From: Amycolatopsis sp. NBC_01488
Lineage (GTDB): Bacteria > Actinomycetota > Actinomycetes > Mycobacteriales > Pseudonocardiaceae
DNA: 64,000 bases
Assembly (NCBI RefSeq): GCF_036227105.1
Contig: NZ_CP109434.1
Coordinates: 4,807,001-4,871,000 of the forward strand
Direction of reading: 5' to 3'
A program made the position numbers and the translations under genes. Shown piece by piece: positions 24,159 through 33,014 of this stretch (position 1 is the first letter of the stretch; every line of letters starts with the position of its first letter). The notes below the pieces were generated by a model, which was given only the letters and a program-made list of their open reading frames with translations, was not told where the DNA came from and did no database searches.

Positions 24159-25521
24159 GGCGCTGTTCCGCGCCGCCCAGCAGGGTGCGTATTTCACCGA
24201 CGAGGAAACGGTCGGGCGCTGGCAGGACGTCGAGCTGACCGATCGAGTACTCGCCGGGTCGCTCGTGCCCATCACCGCCGCGACCGCAGCGCCCTCCACC
24301 GAAGAACCGCTCGTCGTGTGGCCGTATCCCCGCGGCACCATGCACATCATCGACCGGGCGAACTGCGCGGACCACTTCCTGCGCGCCAGGCCGGAGTTCC
24401 AGCTCATCACCGAGTCCGGATTGGACAGTCCGGCCGAATTGCCGGCCGGTCCGGTCCTCGTCTTCGCCCCGTTCGACGCGATCCTGCCGATGCTGCGCGC
24501 GGCGGACGACGGCTACCTGACGCTGGCCGGACGGCCGATCACCGCGCTGCTCAACGAGCTGTCGCTGGCACACCTGGTCCGCCACGGTGTGCTGGCCACG
24601 GACACGGTGACCGCGGCGGGTTACCAGCCGATCGTGCCGCCGCCGCGTACCCACCTGATCAACGGCACGCAGCTCACCCTATTCAAGGGGCGGCAACTGA
24701 GGCACGTCGCGGACCTCGCGGGCCGGCTGGCGCCGCTCGGGGTCGCACCGATGCCGTACGCCACCAGCGCCGGCCGGGCGGACGCGATCGAGGCGGTGGT
24801 CGCGCTCGGCGCGACCGGCAACGCCGTCGTGGTCCGGCCCTTCGGCGCGTCGCAGGGCACCGGCGTCACGGTGATCGGCCATGCCGAGGACGCGGCCGCG
24901 GTCGAGGCGGGCCTCGACCGGCTCGACCGGGCGGTCGCCGGCCGCTACGGCGGGTCGGGTGCCTACCCGGTCACCATCACGCCGTTCGTCGAGGGCCGCA
25001 AGATCGACGGCGCGGTGACCGACGTGCGGATGTTCGTGGTCTACGACCCGGCCGGCGGCGGGCTGCGCGCGCTGCCCGGCATGGTGCGCCGCGCCGCACA
25101 GGCGTTCCGCCCGGACGAGATCACCGGAGAAACGGTGCTGGCCAACGTGTCCGGCGCCGTGTCGGCAGACGACCTGCCCGGGCCCCGGGTCTTTCCGGCG
25201 AGCCGGGCCGACATCCTGGAAAAGCTCGGGCTCAGCCCCGAGGGGCTGGTCGACCTCGGCCGGGCGGCGAGCATCCTGTGGGCCACCGCGGTCGAGGCCG
25301 AGGCGGCCGAGCGCGGGACGCCGGTGCCGTTCAGCTACGGCAGCGTCGACTTCCTGATCCGGCAGGACGACGGCCGCGCGGTACCGATCGAGATGAACGG
25401 CGCCAACGTCGGCGAGCACCCGACCGTGGCGGTGCACCGGCTCGACCTGTTCGCGGAGGCGACCACGGCGGCTCTCACCGGGCTCGGACTGTCCGCTTTG
25501 GAGCCGGCATGGACCCGTTGA
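24151..25521 (+). CDS. ATP-grasp-fold ligase 1, divergent
   Basis: 456 residues. The ATP-grasp core is recognisable: NAVVVRPFGASQGTGVTVI (with Arg where most have Lys), VTITPFVEGRKIDGAVTDVRMFVVYD, and VPIEMNGANVGEHPTV, which supplies the Mg-binding Glu and Asn. The first 150 residues match no domain I know. It differs strongly from the two other ATP-grasp proteins of the operon, so they should perform different couplings. Such enzymes activate a carboxylate as acyl phosphate and join it to an amine. The ATG at 24151 overlaps the methyltransferase stop by 8 bases and its own stop overlaps sbnB by 13 bases. Confidence 0.75.
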   Translation: MREALFRAAQQGAYFTDEETVGRWQDVELTDRVLAGSLVPITAATAAPSTEEPLVVWPYPRGTMHIIDRANCADHFLRARPEFQLITESGLDSPAELPAGPVLVFAPFDAILPMLRAADDGYLTLAGRPITALLNELSLAHLVRHGVLATDTVTAAGYQPIVPPPRTHLINGTQLTLFKGRQLRHVADLAGRLAPLGVAPMPYATSAGRADAIEAVVALGATGNAVVVRPFGASQGTGVTVIGHAEDAAAVEAGLDRLDRAVAGRYGGSGAYPVTITPFVEGRKIDGAVTDVRMFVVYDPAGGGLRALPGMVRRAAQAFRPDEITGETVLANVSGAVSADDLPGPRVFPASRADILEKLGLSPEGLVDLGRAASILWATAVEAEAAERGTPVPFSYGSVDFLIRQDDGRAVPIEMNGANVGEHPTVAVHRLDLFAEATTAALTGLGLSALEPAWTR

Positions 25522-26534
25522 GCCTGTGCTACATCGACGCGGCGGAGGTCGCCGCGGCGCTGGCCACGATCGACCCGGTCGACCGGGTCCGGGATGTCCT
25601 CGCGCTGCACGCCAAGGGCGAGACCGTACTGCCGGACGAGGCGTACCTGCCGTGGACCGGCCCGGACGGCTCAGCGTGCCGCAGTCTGAACATGCCGGGA
25701 ATCATCCGGGGCGGCGTGGCGGGCATCGAGACCGCGGGAACCAAGATCATCAACGCCAGCCTCGGCAACCCGGACCGCGGGCTGCCGAGGGCCGCCGGGC
25801 TGGTCGTGCTGTTCGACCCGCTCACCGCCCGGCCGCGGACCCTGCTGGACGGCACCGCGATCAGCGCGCTGCGGACCGCAGCGGTGTCGGTGTGCGCGAT
25901 CGAGCAACTGGCGTCCGCGACCGGGGTGCTGGCTCTGGTCGGCTGCGGTGCGCTGGCCGCGGCGCACCTGAGCCTCATGCTCACGCGACTTCCCGGCGTC
26001 GCCGAGGTGCGCCTGTTCGACCGGGTGCCCGAACGGGCCGCTGCTCTCGGCGCCTCGGTCGACCGGGACGTCCGGGTCGTGCGCAGCGCGGAGGAAGCGG
26101 TTCGCGGCGCGGACATCGTGGTCCCGGTGACCACCACCACCGAGGGCTACCTGCCGATGTCGTGGCTCGCACCGGGGGCGGTCGTGGTGAACGTGTCGCT
26201 GGACGACGTGCTGCCGGACGTGGTGCACGGCGCCGGGCTCGTGGTCGTCGACGACTGGGGACTGGTCGCCGCCGACGACCGAAGGCTACTCGGCCGGATG
26301 CTGCGCCGTGGCGAGATCTACGGGCCACGCGAGCCGACACCCGCCGGCCCGGCACGCCGGATCGACGCCGAGCTCGGCGAGATCCTCATCGGCGCCCACC
26401 CCGGGCGGGCCGACCGCGACGACGTCGTGCTGGTCAACCCGTTCGGCATGGCCATCGCGGACCTCGCCATCGCCGCCGCGGTGGAGGGGAAGGTCAGGCA
26501 GGAAGGCCGGGGCCGATGGCTGCCGTTCGGCTGA
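25509..26534 (+). CDS. sbnB: SbnB-like dehydrogenase (2,3-diaminopropionate pathway, second step)
   Basis: 341 residues of the ornithine cyclodeaminase/mu-crystallin family. It follows SbnB over its length: LCYIDAAEVAAAL, AISALRTAAVSV, ALVGCGALAAAHLSLML (NAD site), VVNVSLDDV, VVVDDWGLV, AELGEILIGAHPGR and VLVNPFGMAIADLAIAAAV. SbnB oxidatively cleaves the SbnA product with NAD to give L-2,3-diaminopropionate, 2-oxoglutarate and ammonia. sbnA plus sbnB is the accepted signature of this amino acid in staphyloferrin B, zwittermicin and viomycin-type clusters. The ATG at 25509 lies inside the end of the ATP-grasp gene. Confidence 0.92.
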   Translation: MDPLSLCYIDAAEVAAALATIDPVDRVRDVLALHAKGETVLPDEAYLPWTGPDGSACRSLNMPGIIRGGVAGIETAGTKIINASLGNPDRGLPRAAGLVVLFDPLTARPRTLLDGTAISALRTAAVSVCAIEQLASATGVLALVGCGALAAAHLSLMLTRLPGVAEVRLFDRVPERAAALGASVDRDVRVVRSAEEAVRGADIVVPVTTTTEGYLPMSWLAPGAVVVNVSLDDVLPDVVHGAGLVVVDDWGLVAADDRRLLGRMLRRGEIYGPREPTPAGPARRIDAELGEILIGAHPGRADRDDVVLVNPFGMAIADLAIAAAVEGKVRQEGRGRWLPFG

Positions 26535-27739
26535 CCAGCCGGCTCGGCGGGGTCGTTCGCCCGCCCGGCGGGCGGGCCGGCCGGGTGCTGGCCACCAGCA
26601 TCACCGTGGACGCGGTGGGGCGGGGGCTCTTCCTCGCCGGATCCGTGGTGTTCTTCACCCGCGAGGTCGGGCTGTCCGCGGCCGAGGTCGGCGCCGGGCT
26701 CGCGATCGCTGGCTTCGTGGGACTGCTCGCCGGGTACCCGGTCGGCCTGCTCGCCGACCGGTTCGGCGCCCGCCAGGTGCTTGTCGGGCTACACGTCTAC
26801 CGGGCGCTCGCGCTCGCGGCGTACACGCTCATCGACTCGTTCATCGGCTTCGCCCTGGTAGGCGGGTTGGTCGCGGTCGCGGCCGGGAGCACCGTCCCGG
26901 TACTGCAGACGCTGGTCGGAGACGCGGTAGGGCCCGAGCAGCGGGTCACCACGATGGGCTACCTGCGCGCCGTGCAGAACGCCGGGTTCGCGATCGGCGG
27001 GTTGCTCGCGGCCGCCGCGATCGGCATCGACACCCGGACCGCTTATGTGACGCTGATCCTGGTCAACGCGGCCAGCTTCGTGGTCTCGGCGCTCCTCGTG
27101 CGCCGGTTGCCCTCGGCCGGGTCCTCCCATCGGGCCGGGGGTACCCGCGCGCTGGACGCCTTGCGGGACATACGTTTCCTCATGGTCACGGCGGGCAACG
27201 GGATTCTGCAGCTGCACACCACGCTGCTCGCCGTCGGCGTGCCGCTGTGGATCCTGCTGCACACCACCATGCCGCCGGTCGTGGTGGCCGCGGTGTTCGT
27301 GCTGAACACGGTGCTGGCCGTGGCCCTGCAGGTGCCGGTCAGCGCGACGGCGACCACGCTGCCCGGCAGCGGCACGGCGTTCCGCCGGGCGGGTCTCGCC
27401 CTCGCTCTCTGCTGCCTGCTGCTGGTGGTCTCCGGGTACCAGACCGGGGTGGTGGCGGTCGCGCTGCTCGTGCTCGCCGTGATCGCGCTGACGTTCGGCG
27501 AGATGCTGCAGGCGGCCGCGGCGTGGAGCGCGGGCTACGCCCTCGCGCCCGAACAGCGCCGGGCCAGCTACCTGTCCGTACTTGGGATGGGTACCAGCGT
27601 GCAGAGCATGGCCGGTCCGGTGATCGTCACCGCCGTGGTCGGCGTCGGAACGTGGGGCCTGCTGCTGCTTGCCGCCGGCCTGATGGCCGCAGCGGAAGTG
27701 GTCCGCGGCGTGATCCGCGGCCGAGGAGGTTCGTTATGA
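26516..27739 (+). CDS. MFS transporter of the diaminopropionate operon
   Basis: 407 residues, about 12 hydrophobic segments. GLLADRFGARQVLVG is MFS motif A; several Gly/Ala-rich helices follow, with a short central loop RRLPSAGSSHRAGGTRALDALRD between the halves. It belongs to the small MFS_1 exporters rather than the 14-TM group of 17746-19335. ATG at 26516 overlaps the end of sbnB by 19 bases, after AGGAAGG. Its place in the middle of the operon points to export of, and resistance to, the operon's own product. Confidence 0.87.
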   Translation: MAAVRLTSRLGGVVRPPGGRAGRVLATSITVDAVGRGLFLAGSVVFFTREVGLSAAEVGAGLAIAGFVGLLAGYPVGLLADRFGARQVLVGLHVYRALALAAYTLIDSFIGFALVGGLVAVAAGSTVPVLQTLVGDAVGPEQRVTTMGYLRAVQNAGFAIGGLLAAAAIGIDTRTAYVTLILVNAASFVVSALLVRRLPSAGSSHRAGGTRALDALRDIRFLMVTAGNGILQLHTTLLAVGVPLWILLHTTMPPVVVAAVFVLNTVLAVALQVPVSATATTLPGSGTAFRRAGLALALCCLLLVVSGYQTGVVAVALLVLAVIALTFGEMLQAAAAWSAGYALAPEQRRASYLSVLGMGTSVQSMAGPVIVTAVVGVGTWGLLLLAAGLMAAAEVVRGVIRGRGGSL

Positions 27740-28728
27740 TGCCCTATGTCGGTCAAGCAGACGGAAGCCCTTGTCCCACAGTGGTTCTGGACCGACGGCA
27801 GCTGCCGGAGGATCCGGCCGAGCTGACCGCGGCGCTCGCCGCGGTGCGCTACCGGCACCAGTCGGACCAGTGGGCCGGGGCCATGAAGATCGCGTTGATC
27901 TCGCCGTCCGCCAACCCGCTCTACGACCTCGACTACCGGTTCGTGCAGTGCCTCGACCCGCACTGGAATCGCCTGGATCTACGCGGAAACTGTGGCCACT
28001 CGATGCTGGTCGCGATCACCGCCGCCACGCGGATGGGCTGGGTTCCGCTCTATCCGGGGGCGCGGGTCCGGGTCAACGTGATCAACAACGACGATCTGGT
28101 GGTCGGCGAGGTCGACCGGCTCAGCCAGCGGGTCGCGGAGTTCACCGTGCACCTCCTGAGCACGCGGCCGCGCCCGGTGGCCGGGGTGCTGCCGACCGGC
28201 GCGCCGCTCACCGCCCTGCGCACGCCGTTCGGCCGGCTCGAGGTGTCCTTCGTGGACTGGGCCAACCCGTACGTCCTCGTGGAGGCGGCCGATCTGGGCG
28301 TCACTGACCAGGCAGCGTTGTTCGCCGCCGACACGGACCTGCTCGAGCGGCTGCGGGCGGTCCGGGCGTGCGCGGCCGAGGTGCTGGGATGGGCGCCGGA
28401 CGGGGCCTTTCCCAAGATCGCCGCGCTCGGTCAGTACCGGCCGGGCGAACTCGCGGTGCGCGCGGTCACGGTGCCGAGCTGGCATCCAAGCCTCGGGCTC
28501 ACCGGCGCCTGCTGCCTGGCGGTCGCCGCGGAGGTGGCGGGCACGGTACCCGCGATACTTCGCGATCGGGCCGGGATGAGGCGTGGTGAGCTGGTCCTGT
28601 GCACGCCCGGTGGCACCGTGCGGGCCAGCGCCGCCCTGGTCGACGGCGCCGTCGGCTGGGCCAGCGTGTCCGGCAAGACCGTGCGGTTCGAAGAAGCCCG
28701 CGCGCCGCAGACGATTGAGGTGAGCTGA
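27736..28728 (+). CDS. PrpF/DapF-fold isomerase
   Basis: 330 residues. The nearest pattern I recognise is PrpF (2-methylaconitate isomerase) and 4-oxalomesaconate tautomerase: MKIALISPSANPLYDLDYRFVQ with Lys51, then LRGNCGHSM with Cys86, and LTGACCLAVAAEVAGTV near the C-terminus. In PrpF a Lys and Cys at almost the same distance (K73/C107) move the proton. The related DapF epimerases use two cysteines. So a double-bond shift in an unsaturated di/tricarboxylate, or an epimerisation, is expected. PrpF normally belongs to propionate catabolism; none of those genes is here. Two ATGs (27736, 27739) follow GAGGAGG; the first overlaps the MFS stop. Confidence 0.75.
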   Translation: MMPYVGQADGSPCPTVVLDRRQLPEDPAELTAALAAVRYRHQSDQWAGAMKIALISPSANPLYDLDYRFVQCLDPHWNRLDLRGNCGHSMLVAITAATRMGWVPLYPGARVRVNVINNDDLVVGEVDRLSQRVAEFTVHLLSTRPRPVAGVLPTGAPLTALRTPFGRLEVSFVDWANPYVLVEAADLGVTDQAALFAADTDLLERLRAVRACAAEVLGWAPDGAFPKIAALGQYRPGELAVRAVTVPSWHPSLGLTGACCLAVAAEVAGTVPAILRDRAGMRRGELVLCTPGGTVRASAALVDGAVGWASVSGKTVRFEEARAPQTIEVS

Positions 28729-28730
28729 CC

Positions 28731-29948
28731 GTGATCGACACATTGCTGATCAACACTGTGAGCACTGACCCGATCGAGTCGCTGGAGACCGACCCGGAGA
28801 TCCGGCTCACCGTGCTCACTCACCCCGAGTACGCGCATCACTACCGGCCCGATACGCCGGTGCTGCTCGTCGACGACGTCACCGATCTGCACCAGGTGCG
28901 GAACACCGTGGTCGAGCTGATCCGCACCAGACCGATCGACCACGTGGTCGCGCCGTCCGAGCGCGGCCTTCAGCCGGCCGGCTACCTGCGCTCGTTCCTC
29001 GGCCTGCCCGGCACCGGCTACGACACGGCCAACCGGTTCTCCAACAAGTACGCGATGAAGCGCGCGCTGGCCGCGGCCGGCCTGCCGGTGGCCCCGTTCG
29101 CCCCGCTCGGCAGCCTGGCCGACCTGCCGCGGCGGGCGACCGAACTGGGCTGGCCGGTCGTGGTCAAGCCGGTGATCGGAGCCGCCGCGCGGGACACCCA
29201 CGTGCTCGCCGACCCGGCCGCGTTCACCGAATTGCTCTCCTCGCCGCACGCGGCCGGGCTGCGCGACTGCCGGTATCCGCTCATCCTGGAGCGGTTCGTC
29301 GACGTCGAGGCGGAGTTCCACTGCGACGGGGTGGTCAGCGACGGCGTGGTCCGGTTCGCCTCGGTCTCCCGCTACGTGCTGCCGCCGCTGGTGCGCCGCG
29401 GCCGCATCGCCGGCTCGTACACGCTGCCGGCCGACAGTCCCGAGCTGGCGCCGATCGCCGAACTGCACCGGGCCGCGGTGGTGGCGCTCGGTCTGCGCGA
29501 CGGGGTCACCCACCTCGAGGTCCTGCGCACCGGCGCCGGCTTCCTGATCGGCGAGATCAGCGCCCGCCCGGGGGCGGGCGGGATCGGCGAGATGGTCCGG
29601 CTCCGGCACGGCGTGGACCTGTGGCAGGCGTTGATCGATGTCTCCGTCGGCCGTGAACCTGCTTGCACCTCAACCGATTCCGGCGATGTGGTGATCGCCT
29701 GCATGCTGCCCGCGCGTCCCGGTCGGGTCGAGTACGTGACGCCGGCCGCCGCGCTGGCCGCGCTGCCCGGCGTGGTCGGCGTGCGGGGGCTGGTGGAGCC
29801 CGGTGCAGTGGTGCCGGACGAGAGCAGCTCCGGGATCTACGCCGGCGTGGTCTTCCTTCGGGCGCCCACCGAGGCGGCGGTGCCGGCGAAGATCGCCGCG
29901 CTCGAACGCGCCTTCACCCTGAACGTCAGCCCAGCGAAGGCGGCATGA
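28731..29948 (+). CDS. ATP-grasp carboxylate-amine ligase 2
   Basis: 405 residues with the full L-amino-acid-ligase layout: N-terminal Rossmann-like part, NRFSNKYAMKRALAAAGLPVAPF lid region, WPVVVKPVIGAAARDTHVL (ATP lysine), PLILERFVDVEAEFHCDG, and HLEVLRTGAGFLIGEISARPGAGG with the metal-binding Glu and Arg, then a C-terminal domain of about 100 residues. The family includes DdaF and BacD-type dipeptide ligases. GTG at 28731, two bases after the PrpF-like stop, with GAGGTGAG ahead. Likely forms an amide bond involving diaminopropionate. Confidence 0.88.
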   Translation: MIDTLLINTVSTDPIESLETDPEIRLTVLTHPEYAHHYRPDTPVLLVDDVTDLHQVRNTVVELIRTRPIDHVVAPSERGLQPAGYLRSFLGLPGTGYDTANRFSNKYAMKRALAAAGLPVAPFAPLGSLADLPRRATELGWPVVVKPVIGAAARDTHVLADPAAFTELLSSPHAAGLRDCRYPLILERFVDVEAEFHCDGVVSDGVVRFASVSRYVLPPLVRRGRIAGSYTLPADSPELAPIAELHRAAVVALGLRDGVTHLEVLRTGAGFLIGEISARPGAGGIGEMVRLRHGVDLWQALIDVSVGREPACTSTDSGDVVIACMLPARPGRVEYVTPAAALAALPGVVGVRGLVEPGAVVPDESSSGIYAGVVFLRAPTEAAVPAKIAALERAFTLNVSPAKAA

Positions 29949-31180
29949 CGATGAATTCCCGGGTACTCCTTTTCGGCGGCTCCCGGCAGACCATGCGCCG
30001 CGCGGACGAACTCGGCATCGAACCGCTACTGCTGCAGCGGCCTGCCGACCACGACGAGAGCTACCGGCCGCTGGTCACCGCGCTGCGTGTGGTCGACTAC
30101 GACGACACGGCGGCGGTGCTGGCCGCGGCGCGAGACCTCCACCGGCGATGGCCGTTCGACCGGGCCGTCTCGGTGACCGAGGCCGGGATGCTGGCCGCGG
30201 CCAGGGTCAACGAGTTGTTCGGCCTGGGCGGCAATCCGGTGAGCTCGGTTCGCCTGCTCAAGGACAAGGCCCGGATGCGTAGCGTGCTGAACGGGATCGG
30301 CCTGAGCCCGGTGGCCGCAGCTGTTGTCACCGGACCGGCCGGAATCCGCCGGTTCGGCGCCGAGCACGGCTTCCCGGTGATCGTCAAGCCGGTCGACGCC
30401 TCGGCCAGCGTCGGGGTGTCCCGTGTGGACGGACCGGAGGGCGTCGCCGCGGCTTGGTCGGTCGCGAACGGGCTCGGTCTGCGCCGCATGCTCGTCGAGG
30501 AGTACCTGTCCGGTCCGGAGATCAGCGTCGAGGCGTTCAGCTTCGGCACGGGCCGCCACCACGTCGTGGCTCTGACCGCCAAGACCACCCTGCCCAACTT
30601 CGTCGAGGTCGGGCACGTGGTGCCCGCGCCGGTACCCGAGGACGTGGCGCCGGCCATCACCAGCCAGGTCACCGCGTTGCTGAACGCGGTGGGTCACCGG
30701 GACGGGCCCTCGCACACCGAGCTGAAGCTCACCAGTGCGGGGCCGAGGGTCATCGAGTCGCACAACCGGCAGGGTGGTGACCGGATCACCGATCTCGTCG
30801 AGCAGGTCTACGGCGTGGACGTGATCAAGCTCGGGCTGGCCTGGGCTACTGGGAAACTCGAGCCGTGGGCGGCCGCCCCGGCCGCCGATGGCGCGGCCGC
30901 CATCCGTTTCATGACCCCGCCACCTGGTGTCGTAGGCGCGATCACCGGTGTCGACGAGGCCCGCGCCCGGCCAGGGGTGGTCGGCGTCTACCTGGACGTG
31001 GCCCCCGGCGACACGATCCGGGAGGTCCGCAGTTCGCGTGACCGGGCGGGCAGTGTCGTCGCCCGTGCCGCCGACGCCGCGACTGCGACCGTCCTCGCGT
31101 CGAGCGCCGCCGAGCGGATCCGGTTCCAGCGGGTGTCGTCGGCCGGCCGGGGCGACGGGCGGGACGCCGCGGCCGGCTAG
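29945..31180 (+). CDS. ATP-grasp carboxylate-amine ligase 3
   Basis: 411 residues. VLLFGGSRQTMRRADELG begins the N-terminal domain; FPVIVKPVDASASVGVSRV binds ATP; MLVEEYLSGPEISVEAFSFG and HTELKLTSAGPRVIESHNRQGGDRI supply the catalytic and metal sites; a C-terminal segment AIRFMTPPPGVVGAITGVDEAR resembles other carboxylate-amine ligases. It is more like ligase 2 than ligase 1 but clearly separate. The ATG at 29945 overlaps the previous stop (ATGA); a second ATG at 29951 is also possible. It ends the operon and is followed by a perfect hairpin at 31275-31310. Confidence 0.88.
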   Translation: MTMNSRVLLFGGSRQTMRRADELGIEPLLLQRPADHDESYRPLVTALRVVDYDDTAAVLAAARDLHRRWPFDRAVSVTEAGMLAAARVNELFGLGGNPVSSVRLLKDKARMRSVLNGIGLSPVAAAVVTGPAGIRRFGAEHGFPVIVKPVDASASVGVSRVDGPEGVAAAWSVANGLGLRRMLVEEYLSGPEISVEAFSFGTGRHHVVALTAKTTLPNFVEVGHVVPAPVPEDVAPAITSQVTALLNAVGHRDGPSHTELKLTSAGPRVIESHNRQGGDRITDLVEQVYGVDVIKLGLAWATGKLEPWAAAPAADGAAAIRFMTPPPGVVGAITGVDEARARPGVVGVYLDVAPGDTIREVRSSRDRAGSVVARAADAATATVLASSAAERIRFQRVSSAGRGDGRDAAAG

Positions 31181-31274
31181 TGTCGCGCGTCCGAGGTTCG
31201 CTGCCAGCGGCCCGGATGTACGACGGCGTGCGACGCGCGACACCAGGTGAACCGATTCCGAGGCCCTCGTAACC

Positions 31275-31310
31275 GACCATCACCTGGCCTTGTGCGGCCA
31301 GGTGATGGTC
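31275..31310. terminator. Bidirectional hairpin at the end of the diaminopropionate operon
   Basis: Perfect 15-bp stem (31275-31289 with 31296-31310), 6-base loop, no T-run. It stands between the stop of ATP-grasp gene 3 (31180) and the converging stop at 31338. Confidence 0.75.
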
Positions 31311-31337
31311 GACCTCGTGGCTGCCGTTCGCCGACGG

Positions 31338-31925
31338 CTATTTGACGACCTGGTATCGCATCCGCACGGTCTCGGTGCCGGTCGCGGCCGAGATGAGCCG
31401 GAGCTCCGTTCGGGCGTCGAGGTGGTCGAACAACCGGATGCCCTTGCCGAGCAACACGGGCACGACGTGCATCTGCAGCTCGTCCAGGAGCCCGGCGTTG
31501 AGACACTGCTGGGCGAGGCCGGCGCCGCCGAGCACGTACACCGCGCGGCCGCCGGCCAGTTTCCGCGCCCGTGCCACCGCGGCCTCGATACCCGACTCGA
31601 ACACGAAGCTCGTCCACTTGCCGCTTGCGACCTCGTCGGGGACGTCGTGCGACAGGATGACGTGGGGCACCTTCATCGCCGGGTCTCCGCCCCAGCCACT
31701 GGCCAGGTCGAACGTCCGCCTGCCCGCGAGGACGGCACCGGCGTCGACCTCGGCCAGCACTTCGTGCAGCTCATCGCTGAAGCGCATGTTCTCCGTGCCT
31801 GCGCCGGTGAACACCCACCGGTGCAGGCGCTCCACGTCGTCGCCCGGTCCGGCGACGAAGCCGTCCAAGGACACCGACATGTCGAGCAGAACCGTCCCCA
31901 AGATCTTGTTTCCTTCCGCGGTCAT
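31338..31925 (-). CDS. RibD C-terminal/dihydrofolate-reductase-like protein
   Basis: 195 residues from the ATG at 31925; a TTG at 31901 with GGAAGGA 9 bases before it would give the more usual start GTVLLDMSVSLDGFVAGP and could be the true one. Other signatures: AVLAGRRTFDLASGWGGDP, VYVLGGAGLAQQCLNAGLLDELQMHVVPVLLGKGIRLFDHL. Members are NADPH-dependent reductases of unknown substrate, common and often scattered in actinobacterial genomes. A second, different member is at 33015-33572. Probably not part of the biosynthetic pathway. Confidence 0.83.
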   Translation of the reverse strand: MTAEGNKILGTVLLDMSVSLDGFVAGPGDDVERLHRWVFTGAGTENMRFSDELHEVLAEVDAGAVLAGRRTFDLASGWGGDPAMKVPHVILSHDVPDEVASGKWTSFVFESGIEAAVARARKLAGGRAVYVLGGAGLAQQCLNAGLLDELQMHVVPVLLGKGIRLFDHLDARTELRLISAATGTETVRMRYQVVK

Positions 31926-32181
31926 GGCCAGAGCTCGGGCTCGGGTACGCGGGTTCGATTCCGCTGGGCCGGGCACCCGGCTGCGGAACAGCCAGGTGCA
32001 GCACGGAGAAGGCCAATGCGACGAGCAATGTGGGCGGCCCGAGGACCACCGACGCACCCCATCCCCGTCGCCCGCTCCCGGAGTCGTACTTGCACTGGTG
32101 ACGATTCTGATCCGTGTCCTCGTCGACGTCACCCGTGGCGCTCTGGCGTGTGGTGCCTGTCGTGGTGCGGTTACGAGTCGG

Positions 32182-32757
32182 TCACTCGCTCAGCGCGGCC
32201 TCGATCTCGAGGTGGATGTCGACCTTGTCGCCCATGATCACCTTGCTGCCCTCGGTCGCCACCCCGAAGCTGACGCCGAAATCGCTGCGCGTGATCGACG
32301 TGCGGCCGTCGAAGCCGACTCGCTGCTCGCCCTGCAGTCCCGTCGGGTCCACGCCGAGGAACTCCAGCTCGATCTCCACCGGCTTGGTCACGTCCCGGAT
32401 GGTCAGATCCCCGCTGAGCACCCAGGAATCGCCGGCCGGGCGCACGCCCGTGGTGGTGAACGTCATCTTCGGGGTCTGCTCGGTGTCGAAGAAGTCCTTG
32501 GTGCGCAGGTGGTTGTCCCGCATGTCGTTGCCCGTGTCCACCGAAGCCAGCTCGATGGTCACCGTCGCGCGGGACTGCTCTGGCGTGTCGGCGATGGTGA
32601 TCTCACCGGCGAACTCGGTGAACCTGCCCCGTACCCGACTCATCAGGTGCCGCACGGAGAACCCGACGTTCGAGTGCGCGGGATCGATCACCCAAGTGCC
32701 GGCGACCACCCCGGGCAACGCACTCTGACCGACGGAGTTGATTACAGCCTCGCTCAC
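32182..32757 (-). CDS. YceI-family lipid-binding protein
   Basis: 191 residues. WVIDPAHSNVGFSVRHLMSRVRGRFTEFAGEI is the family hallmark, followed by SVDTGNDMRDNHLRTKDFFDTEQTPKMTF. YceI proteins form a lipocalin-like barrel for isoprenoid-type lipids; many are periplasmic, but this one has no signal peptide, as usual in actinobacteria. GTG at 32757 has TAGGAGG 4 bases before it. Divergent from the RibD-like gene at 33015. Confidence 0.92.
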   Translation of the reverse strand: MSEAVINSVGQSALPGVVAGTWVIDPAHSNVGFSVRHLMSRVRGRFTEFAGEITIADTPEQSRATVTIELASVDTGNDMRDNHLRTKDFFDTEQTPKMTFTTTGVRPAGDSWVLSGDLTIRDVTKPVEIELEFLGVDPTGLQGEQRVGFDGRTSITRSDFGVSFGVATEGSKVIMGDKVDIHLEIEAALSE

Positions 32758-32941
32758 AATTCCTCCTAGATAGCACGCGATGCCGAATACGCGCGGGTGA
32801 CCACCCGGCTGTCCGCCTGTCACGTCCTACCACTCGTCGCGACCGCCGGACAGCCCAGCGGTCTCCGCATGTTCATCGTCGACCGGGGCGCACGACATGG
32901 CATCTTCGAGAGTGCTGTTTTTGGGCCGTGCGCATTTCCAC

Positions 32942-32961
32942 CACCCCTTTCGGGGTGTTTT
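32942..32961 (+). promoter_or_regulatory. Short hairpin with T-run in the YceI/RibD gap
   Basis: CACCCC-TTTC-GGGGTG (32942-32957) followed by TTTT, 54 bases before the RibD-like start at 33015. The 6-bp stem is short for a terminator; it might be an attenuator. The rest of the 257-base divergent gap shows nothing I can name. Confidence 0.3.
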
Positions 32962-33014
32962 AATGACAGCGCTGAAACGAAGCCGGCGAAGCATTTGAAA
33001 AACAGGAGGTGGGA

